From Neptuniibacter victor (GTDB taxonomy: Bacteria > Pseudomonadota > Gammaproteobacteria > Pseudomonadales > Balneatricaceae), in assembly GCA_027943745.1 (NCBI GenBank), contig AP025763.1, forward strand, positions 1,488,001 through 1,552,000: 64,000 bases of DNA. The letters run 5' to 3'. This document shows positions 57,827 to 64,000 of the stretch, one piece after another. Position numbers and translations under genes: made by a program. Numbering within the stretch: position 1 is the first letter of the stretch; every line of letters starts with the position of its first letter. The notes beneath the pieces were generated by a model. It was not told where the DNA came from, did no database searches, and worked only from the letters and a program-made list of their open reading frames with translations.

Positions 57827-60187
57827 TTAGGCGAAGTTAAGACCATTTTCTTTGATCGCTTTAAGCACTTTTTCAGGCGTGATAGGTGCTTCTTTGAACT
57901 GAATGCCCAGCGCGTTATACACCGCATTAGCGATAGCGCCGACAGGGCTAGTTAGACCTGCTTCACCAACGCTTTTGGCACCGTAAGGGCCATGAGGGTC
58001 AGGATCTTCGACCAAAATAACTTTCATTTTTGGCATATCCGAAGAGCCGTACATTTTATAGTCGGTGAAACTACTATTGACCGCGCGGCCTTGCTCGTCG
58101 TAGTAGATCTCTTCGGTCAGCGCCATCCCGATACCTTGTTGTGCACCACCTACCATCTGACCTTCGGCCATTGCAGGGTGTAATGTACGACCAATATCAT
58201 GGGTGTGAACCAGCTCAAGAAGTTCGATCTCACCGGTTTCCGTATCGATCTCTAGTTCTACGAAACAGGCACCAAACGGAGGAGAGTTGTGTTTGGCAAA
58301 GTGGCTAGAAAATCCAAAAATCTGGCCCGGGGCACCTTCAGGTTCTCCCGTTTCTGGGTCCATGTAGTTATAGACACCCAAGCGGCAGATTTCAGCGGTA
58401 GTAATGCTGTTTTCAGGGTTATGCTTGGCAAAGATTGTTTTACCACCGAACTCGAGGTTTTCAACCGCGGTATCTAGGTGCTTACTGGCACGTTCAAGCA
58501 GCTGTTTCTTAATGTCGTCGCACGCTTCTAGAATTGAATTACCGCCGACATAAGTGGTACGGCTAGCATGTGAGCCAATATCAAAACCGTTGGCATCGGA
58601 ATCACCCGTTTTAAGGGTCACTTCATTCATATCTAAGCCCAATGCTTCGGCTGCAATTTGATGAAGTACAGTGTGTGAACCTTGCCCTAAGTCTGAACAT
58701 GCGGTTGCGACAACAGCACTACCATCTTCATTCATCATGACGGTAGTTACTGTATGCTCAAGCAGCATTGGCATTGCACCTGAGGTATGGTTCATTACTG
58801 AAACACCAACCCCACGGCGTTTGGTACCAGTCTGGTTTTTGAATTCAGCTAGTTTCTTGTTCCATTCAATTGCTTCCGCGCCCTGTTTAAGACATTCGGA
58901 CAACTGGCAAGAAGGGTATTTAACACCAAAGCACCAGCCGTCATCACCGACACCTTTATGCCAGTTGAGACGCCACTGCACAGGATCAAGATCGAGTTGA
59001 GTTAGTGCTCGGTCAATTAACTGCTCTAGAACAAAGTTAGTCTGCGGGTTACCGTAGCCTCGGTAAGCACCAGCAGGCGCCTGGTTTGAGAAGTAGGATT
59101 CACCTTGGTAGCCCAACGCGCCAAACTTGTACATGCCGCTTAGCCATGCACCTGTGGTAAATGGTACGCCAGAGGCGTGTGTAAAATAGGCCCCAGTATT
59201 TGCTTTAAAGCGTGCCTGACAGGCAACTGGTGTTCCATCTTTTTTAAAGCCTAGGCGCATCCAATAGTCACCTGCATGGCGACTTTCAGAGATGATCCAG
59301 TCTTCTTCACGTAGCGTTTGTACTTTAACTGGGCGGCCGGGTACTGCCATCGCTAATGCGCAGGTTTCAGGTTCGGCAATAATTCCAAGACGTGCACCAA
59401 ATCCACCACCGATCGTTGTACTATGAATCTTAACCATCGACATCGGCATATTAAAAAGGCGAGCAATTTTTTGGTGTGTGATCTTTGGCATCTGACCACT
59501 GCTCCAGCAGTTGAGGCGGCCACGGCCATCAACTTGAGCGATATAAGCGTGCGGTTCCATCTGACACTGTTTCTGTTTGTTAACGTAGAAATCATCTTCC
59601 ACGATGATGTCTGCTTCCTTCATCGCTTCATCAGCATCACCCCAGCCGTAGCTATTGCCGGGGAACATCGCTTCAGGTAGCTGAAACGCCATATTGTTGG
59701 CTTTGTCAGGATGTAGTTGGTGAGTGCCGGTTTTCTCGGCTTCACTTGGGGTCATAAATACTTGAAGTGGTTCGTATTCTACAATCACCTTTGCAGCGGC
59801 ACGCTCTGCTATCTCCTCGGAGATAGCGATTACGCCGCAAATTGCATCGCCCTGATGACGAACATGGTCGGTGAAAATGCTCTGATCCTTCAGATCGCCC
59901 AATAGATGGCCCACTTTGTCCGACACCATCTCGTCGCAGGCTCCGGTGTTGTACGTGGTCTGAGTGACATCCTCCGGCCCTAGAACTTTTACAACTCCCG
60001 GGATTTTTAGCGCTTCGCTGAAGTCCAACTTGATTACTTTGGCGTGGGCAAATTCCATACAGCGAACTATCTTTCCGTATAGCATGCCCTGCATCTTTAG
60101 GTCTGCTGCGTAGATCGGTTGGCCGGTTACTTTTTCGTAGGCATCGACTTTCGGTACACTTTTACCGATTACTGAAAACTGGCTCAT
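57827..60187 (-). CDS. Molybdenum hydroxylase large (molybdopterin-binding) subunit, xanthine dehydrogenase family
   Basis: 786 aa. An N-terminal a/b hammerhead domain (IGKSVPKVDAYEKVTGQPIYAADL) is followed by the molybdopterin-binding domains with GGGFGARLG, GAYRGYGNPQ and GAKSVGEAGL. The last contains the catalytic glutamate in a GE motif. The active-site loop reads AYRGYG, lacking the cysteine of true CO dehydrogenase (AYRCSFR). The enzyme is therefore not a form I CODH but a hydroxylase of an aldehyde, N-heterocycle or other C-H bond. It overlaps the iron-sulfur subunit gene by 4 bp. Confidence 0.95.
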   Translation of the reverse strand: MSQFSVIGKSVPKVDAYEKVTGQPIYAADLKMQGMLYGKIVRCMEFAHAKVIKLDFSEALKIPGVVKVLGPEDVTQTTYNTGACDEMVSDKVGHLLGDLKDQSIFTDHVRHQGDAICGVIAISEEIAERAAAKVIVEYEPLQVFMTPSEAEKTGTHQLHPDKANNMAFQLPEAMFPGNSYGWGDADEAMKEADIIVEDDFYVNKQKQCQMEPHAYIAQVDGRGRLNCWSSGQMPKITHQKIARLFNMPMSMVKIHSTTIGGGFGARLGIIAEPETCALAMAVPGRPVKVQTLREEDWIISESRHAGDYWMRLGFKKDGTPVACQARFKANTGAYFTHASGVPFTTGAWLSGMYKFGALGYQGESYFSNQAPAGAYRGYGNPQTNFVLEQLIDRALTQLDLDPVQWRLNWHKGVGDDGWCFGVKYPSCQLSECLKQGAEAIEWNKKLAEFKNQTGTKRRGVGVSVMNHTSGAMPMLLEHTVTTVMMNEDGSAVVATACSDLGQGSHTVLHQIAAEALGLDMNEVTLKTGDSDANGFDIGSHASRTTYVGGNSILEACDDIKKQLLERASKHLDTAVENLEFGGKTIFAKHNPENSITTAEICRLGVYNYMDPETGEPEGAPGQIFGFSSHFAKHNSPPFGACFVELEIDTETGEIELLELVHTHDIGRTLHPAMAEGQMVGGAQQGIGMALTEEIYYDEQGRAVNSSFTDYKMYGSSDMPKMKVILVEDPDPHGPYGAKSVGEAGLTSPVGAIANAVYNALGIQFKEAPITPEKVLKAIKENGLNFA

Positions 60188-60708
60188 GAGTTTGCCCCCG
60201 CTTTTAATTCAACTGCGTTATCCCACTGCGTATCTGATTCTGGAAAGCTCTGTGCGGCTTGCTGAACCGCTTTTACGATGCTGTCATAGCCGGTGCAACG
60301 ACAGATATTGCCTTCCAGTTCTTTTCGAATCTCTTCTTCAGACGGGTTTGGGTTTTTGCGAAGTAAGCTGGTGCTTTTAACGACCATTCCTGGGGTGCAG
60401 TAACCGCACTGAACGGCAGTTTGATCGATAAATGCTTGCTGAACTGCATTTAAGCCATTACTAGCAAGGCCCGCGGCTGTGGTGATCGAACGACCATTAA
60501 GCGTTGAAGCGAGTGCCATACAGGAACATAAACTTTCCTGGTCATCGATAATGACTGAACAAGCACCACACTCTCCGGTACCGCAGCCATATTTAGTGTC
60601 AGTAAAACCGAGTTGTTCACGTAAAGTGTCAAGCAGTGTCTGGTGAACAGGCACCGTAATGTTAAGGGCGATACCGTTAACGGTTAATTCAATAGCGCGT
60701 TCTTTCAT
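60184..60708 (-). CDS. Molybdenum hydroxylase small [2Fe-2S] subunit
   Basis: 174 aa. A plant-ferredoxin-like cluster motif (CGTGECGACSVIIDDQESLC) and a second one in CGYCTPGMVV and NICRCTGY. These give the two [2Fe-2S] centres that pass electrons from the molybdenum site to FAD. The length is normal for CoxS/QorS-type subunits. No signal peptide is present, so the enzyme is cytoplasmic. The gene lies between the FAD and large-subunit genes. Confidence 0.96.
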   Translation of the reverse strand: MKERAIELTVNGIALNITVPVHQTLLDTLREQLGFTDTKYGCGTGECGACSVIIDDQESLCSCMALASTLNGRSITTAAGLASNGLNAVQQAFIDQTAVQCGYCTPGMVVKSTSLLRKNPNPSEEEIRKELEGNICRCTGYDSIVKAVQQAAQSFPESDTQWDNAVELKAGANS

Positions 60709-60721
60709 CTCTCATATCCCC

Positions 60722-61594
60722 TTAGTTGGCAGCGGTAGCCGCTTGTTCGATTAAGCGCTTGATGACGACGCCGGAGACCATTAAGCGGTATTCAGCAGTC
60801 GAACGTTTGTCATCAATAGGGGATATTTCCGTTGGAACCATATCGGCAACATGAGCGAGTAATTCAGGCGTGATCTCTTCGTTCTGTAAGAGCTTTTCAG
60901 TTTTGGGTAAACGTAGTGTTGTAGGTCCAACACAGCCCATCGCAATCCGCGCGGACTTACATACATTTCCATCCATATCTAAACGTACAGAACCATTGAG
61001 TTTCGCGAGATCTTCGTTAACACGCGTCATACGGTGGAAAGCTGATCCAGTTGCCGATTGAGGAGCATCGACAATGATCTCAATTGCTAGCTCGCTAGGC
61101 TTGCGAGCATTTTGGTTGTAGCCGGTCCAGAAGTCTTCAATGGCTACTTCACGTTTGCCTTCTGTACTCTGCAGAACGATGCGAGCACCTAACGCTAGCA
61201 GCGCACAGCTACAGTCACCGGCAGGGGAACCACGTAATACATTGCCTGCTAGTGTCGCTGCGGTGCGAATCTGAGGGGTAGCGAACACATTTGCTGCTTG
61301 CCATAGGGCTGGATAATGCTGCTTTACATCTGCGTTATCTAAGATCTGTGAAACAGTCGCTTTTGCACCAATGTGCAAACCGCTGTTGGGATCAAAATCG
61401 ATGTAATCTAATCCATCTAATTCTGAAACTGAGATAAGAATCTCAGATTCATAGTTCATTTTCATAGCCACAATAAGATCAGTTCCGCCGGCAAGAATAG
61501 CTGCGCGCTCCTGATAATGGGCTAGTAGATTTACCGCTTCTGAAGTGCTGTTTGGCACTAACAGATCAAAGTTCGGCAAAATACGACTACTCAT
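60722..61594 (-). CDS. Molybdenum hydroxylase medium FAD-binding subunit
   Basis: 290 aa from the ATG at 61594, which has AAGGTAGG upstream; a 15-codon longer reading is less likely. FAD-binding motifs AAILAGGTDLIVAMK and TLAGNVLRGSPAGDC are present. It transfers electrons from the iron-sulfur subunit to an acceptor. The gene is first in the operon and about 210 nt downstream of the predicted sigma-54 start site. Confidence 0.94.
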   Translation of the reverse strand: MSSRILPNFDLLVPNSTSEAVNLLAHYQERAAILAGGTDLIVAMKMNYESEILISVSELDGLDYIDFDPNSGLHIGAKATVSQILDNADVKQHYPALWQAANVFATPQIRTAATLAGNVLRGSPAGDCSCALLALGARIVLQSTEGKREVAIEDFWTGYNQNARKPSELAIEIIVDAPQSATGSAFHRMTRVNEDLAKLNGSVRLDMDGNVCKSARIAMGCVGPTTLRLPKTEKLLQNEEITPELLAHVADMVPTEISPIDDKRSTAEYRLMVSGVVIKRLIEQAATAAN

Positions 61595-61814
61595 AGAACA
61601 ACCTACCTTACTTGTTATTGTGTTTATTTCAGGTAACAAAAGATTGAAACTGGTAGTGGGTACATACAGTTTTCTAGCTTAAAGAAACGCGACTCAGCGC
61701 TGTCCTAAAGTGCATAAAAAACCGAGCTGGTAACCTCACTTTTTACACTTCAGCGTTATTGTTTTTTTTAAAACGCCAAGCGTAATTACCGATTCACTCG
61801 TGGTTTTTTCTATC

Positions 61815-61829
61815 GCAAGCAGGGTGCCA
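61815..61829 (-). promoter_or_regulatory. Sigma-54 promoter of the molybdenum hydroxylase operon
   Basis: On the minus strand the sequence is TGGCAC-CCTGC-TTGC, an exact match to the -24/-12 consensus TGGCAC-N5-TTGC. Transcription should start near 61804. A sigma-54 promoter needs an activator, and one is encoded divergently about 300 bp away. Confidence 0.88.
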
Positions 61830-61892
61830 ACTTTGTAAATACTTTATTTATCAATAGGTTATGTGTTTTTGGCTTTTTTGGTAGATGCATTT

Positions 61893-61943
61893 GTTATTAA
61901 ATGATCACTTTTGTGAATATGGAAAAAGTGATCATTTAATAAC
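61893..61943. promoter_or_regulatory. Perfect 20-bp inverted repeat, probable activator binding site (UAS)
   Basis: The 20 bases 61893-61912 are exactly the reverse complement of 61924-61943, separated by 11 bp. The core of each arm is AAATGATCACTTTT. The centre lies about 90 bp upstream of the -24 element, the normal place for a sigma-54 activator site. It is also about 200 bp before the activator gene, so it could mediate autoregulation. Confidence 0.82.
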
Positions 61944-62123
61944 CCTTGAATTTTCAATTGATAATTATTAATTTCCGTAATAGGGTGTGGTTATTGATCG
62001 GACATATGCAGTAGTAAGGGTGCTTGTGCATATTGTTTGAAACAGTGCTTTTAAATCAGTTAATTCATGATGAAAAAGCGACAATAATAAATATAAGAAA
62101 CACCCCAGTGAGTGATAGTTACT

Positions 62124-63839
62124 ATGTCTTTGTCCCAGGCACTTAATAATAATAAGCCGTGGTCTGACTACAGTGATCTGATCGAAAGGATTCAATTTGA
62201 TCGTGAAACCGGCCATATTTGGTTAGATGAAAGCCAGATGCTGTTGCTTGATGCAACGGTATTTAGTGATATGCGTAAAGTGATGGTCGAAACATTGGGC
62301 ATGAATGGTGCCCGAGCTGTTCTAACGCGTATCGGCTATCTTGGTGGTTATAAGATGGCAGATCTAGCACGTAAAATGCATCCGACCAAACCCGATTCAG
62401 AGGCGTTTGTAATTGGCCCTCAGCTAACGATGATTACGGGAATGGCAGCAGTAAATTTAGTCAATCTTGATATGGATATAGAGTCAGGACGATTTCATGG
62501 TGAGTTTGAAATTTTAAGCAGCTATGAATCGGATTCTTTCATTAAAGAATTTGGTCATAGTGATGATCCCGTCTGTTGGCACTTAGTTGGTTTTGCAAGC
62601 GGGTATAGTTCTCATTTTATGGGGCGTGAGATTGTCTATCGTGAGCTCGAGTGTAGAGCGACGCATGATGATCATCGTTGCGTTATTGTTGGGAAACCTG
62701 CTGAAGAATGGCCCGATTATCAGAAGGATGCTAATTACTTTGAGCCATTAAATATTCGTGAAGAGATGCTAGACCTGCAGGACCGCATCGCTGGCTTAAA
62801 GCAAACAATCGAATCAGAGCAAGACTCTGCCATCTCATGTGGCACTATCGGCGCCTCGGAGCGTTTTAAGCACGCCTGGAAGATGATGGAGAAAGCCGCA
62901 GAGAGCCAAGTTACTGTTTTGATCTTAGGTGAAACTGGGGTTGGTAAGGAGATGTTTGCGCGGGGATTGCACCGTTGTAGTGAACGATCCGAAAAGCCCT
63001 TTGTGGCGATCAATTGTGCCGCTATACCTGCAAGTTTAATTGAATCTGAGCTTTTTGGCGTCGAAGCTGAAGCGTACACCGGTGCAAATAGTTCACGACC
63101 AGGGCATTTCGAACGGGCTGATGGCGGTACTCTGTTTCTTGATGAGGTAGGGGAGTTATCGTTACAAGCTCAAGCTTCTTTACTGCGTGTGTTGCAAGAA
63201 TCTGAAGTGGTGCGAGTAGGCGGGGGAGAAGTTCGTAAGGTCGACACTCGCTTAGTTGCAGCAACCAATGAAGATTTGGAAACCGCCGTGTCTGAAGGGC
63301 GCTTTCGTGCAGATCTTTATTATCGATTAAATATCTATCCGGTCACGATTCCGCCGTTACGAGAGCGTTCCGAAGATATCCCGTTACTTGCGGATCACTT
63401 TTTGAAGAAATACAGCGCTCAATATGGCAAGCGTGTGAAAGGTGTCTCAGATAAAGCAATGCTGATGCTGAATTACCATCAATGGCCAGGCAATGTACGC
63501 GAATTAGAAAACATGATCGAACGCGGCGTTATTTTGGTTGATAACGGTGGCTTTGTCGGCGTACCCCATCTTTTTGCTAGTTCCGATGTTCCGCCTAGCG
63601 CGTTGGCCCGAGAGCAGAACAGGGAGCGGCAGCGTAAGGTTGCTAATAGCATTAGTAATGAAGACTGGGCTAATGATCTGGTTGAATCCGGCATTGGAAT
63701 GGAAGCAGTGGAGTCGGCATTAATCAATAAGGCAATGTGCAAGGCCAATGGTAACGTGGCACGCGCTGCCCGGTTGCTAGGCTTGTCTCGACCTGCGCTT
63801 GCCTATCGTTTAAAGCGTAGTACCGATTTAGTAGAGTAA
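62124..63839 (+). CDS. XylR/DmpR-type sigma-54 activator with V4R sensor
   Basis: 571 aa from ATG 62124; a GTG 12 bp earlier is possible. The domains are: an activator N-terminal and V4R region (residues 1-215), which in XylR, DmpR and PoxR binds aromatic effectors and contains a zinc-site-like Cys/His pattern (ELECRATHDDHRCVI); a linker helix; the AAA+ domain with Walker A GETGVGKE near 270-277 and FLDEV; and a Fis-type helix-turn-helix at the C-terminus (NVARAARLLGLSRPALAYRLKR). The sigma-54-contacting loop reads EAYTGA (316-321) rather than GAFTGA. It is divergent from the hydroxylase operon. Confidence 0.93.
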   Translation: MSLSQALNNNKPWSDYSDLIERIQFDRETGHIWLDESQMLLLDATVFSDMRKVMVETLGMNGARAVLTRIGYLGGYKMADLARKMHPTKPDSEAFVIGPQLTMITGMAAVNLVNLDMDIESGRFHGEFEILSSYESDSFIKEFGHSDDPVCWHLVGFASGYSSHFMGREIVYRELECRATHDDHRCVIVGKPAEEWPDYQKDANYFEPLNIREEMLDLQDRIAGLKQTIESEQDSAISCGTIGASERFKHAWKMMEKAAESQVTVLILGETGVGKEMFARGLHRCSERSEKPFVAINCAAIPASLIESELFGVEAEAYTGANSSRPGHFERADGGTLFLDEVGELSLQAQASLLRVLQESEVVRVGGGEVRKVDTRLVAATNEDLETAVSEGRFRADLYYRLNIYPVTIPPLRERSEDIPLLADHFLKKYSAQYGKRVKGVSDKAMLMLNYHQWPGNVRELENMIERGVILVDNGGFVGVPHLFASSDVPPSALAREQNRERQRKVANSISNEDWANDLVESGIGMEAVESALINKAMCKANGNVARAARLLGLSRPALAYRLKRSTDLVE

Positions 63840-63861
63840 AATAGTCAAAATTGTAGAGATA

Positions 63862-63892
63862 AAAAAACCGGGTGAAGGGGCCCGGTTTTTTT
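63862..63892. terminator. Intrinsic terminator after the XylR-like regulator gene
   Basis: AAAAAACCGGG (63862-63872) pairs with CCCGGTTTTTTT (63881-63892). It is nearly symmetrical, so it can also serve the minus-strand gene at the window end. Confidence 0.85.
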
Positions 63893-63907
63893 ATGGATGA
63901 TTAGCGC

Positions 63908-64000
63908 TTATCCAATGTTAACTTCTTCTCGCGTGCGCGTCATACTATCGATAATAGAGTAGATTATGTTTTCACATGGGTTGATAAGGTCATCGATGTT
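63908..64000 (-). CDS. C-terminal end of a minus-strand gene (truncated by window edge)
   Basis: On the minus strand a frame is open from the last base to a TAA at 63910-63908, giving 30 residues that end in MTRTREEVNIG. The frame has protein-like composition and ends 16 bp before a good terminator, so it is probably the end of a real gene. The family cannot be told from so short a piece. Confidence 0.4.
   Translation of the reverse strand, partial: NIDDLINPCENIIYSIIDSMTRTREEVNIG

Noticed and set aside
57827-60708. Aerobic carbon-monoxide dehydrogenase
   Set aside because: The large subunit has AYRGYG in place of the Cys-containing AYRCSFR loop.
1-64000. CRISPR arrays, tRNA and rRNA genes, insertion sequences
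   Set aside because: None seen: no regularly spaced direct repeats with spacers, no cloverleaf or rRNA-like sequence, and no intact transposase.

Overview
The window looks like a chromosomal segment of a marine, heterotrophic gammaproteobacterium, probably of the Oceanospirillaceae (Neptunomonas, Amphritea, Marinobacterium and relatives). This placement is inferred from moderate GC content, a gammaproteobacterial gene set (EF-P hydroxylase EpmC, PdxB, YceH, an Fpr/FinR-type pair), a sulfur-oxidation cluster and two chemoreceptors. No rRNA, tRNA or CRISPR array was seen.

Layout. 0-10.7 kb: the tail of a sigma-54 activator, then a periplasmic thiosulfate-oxidation cluster (soxC-D-X-Y-Z-A, a SoxAX-binding-protein candidate, a terminator, then soxB), an orphan solute-binding protein, a lipoprotein, epmC and a Tat-exported TlpA/SoxW-like thioredoxin. 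10.7-15.5 kb: two LysR regulators divergent from small redox genes (SnoaL-like, zinc-type alcohol dehydrogenase, SDR, ABM monooxygenase). 15.5-19.2 kb, minus strand: a copper-delivery group (PCuAC, SCO, a small anchored protein), a CobW-type GTPase and an EamA transporter. 19.3-19.9 kb: no protein gene, but two tandem units, each with a Fur-box-like promoter, a structured transcript and a strong intrinsic terminator. These are very probably iron-responsive small RNAs. 20-23.2 kb: accessory DNA with a triple palindrome, a 59-nt hairpin, a probable decayed gene, and a PD-(D/E)xK nuclease-like gene flanked by two attC-like sites (an integron cassette without an integrase in view).

23.4-31.4 kb: an RsgA-type GTPase, a bicupin, an SDR/HxlR pair, a four-gene operon built around an ExbB/TolQ-like and an ExbD-like membrane protein, YceH and FolD. 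31.4-49.6 kb: signalling and housekeeping genes (PAS-GGDEF-EAL, FinR/Fpr, a cNMP-domain protein, two chemoreceptors, a MoxR/VWA pair, TrpB, a WGR protein, PdxB, PilZ, an ATP-NAD kinase-like protein, a lipoprotein).

49.7-63.8 kb is the most coherent unusual unit. Nine tightly packed minus-strand genes encode a three-subunit molybdenum hydroxylase, its XdhC and MobA-like maturation factors, a YCF48-like protein, an RND/MMPL transporter, a DUF1302 outer-membrane barrel and a DUF1329 protein. Upstream lies a near-perfect sigma-54 promoter, about 64 bp further up a perfect 20-bp inverted repeat, and then a divergent XylR/DmpR-type (V4R) sigma-54 activator. The arrangement suggests an inducible pathway that hydroxylates and moves a hydrophobic, perhaps aromatic or terpenoid/steroid-like, compound. 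The substrate is not visible from the sequence. The window ends in a terminator and the last codons of a minus-strand gene.
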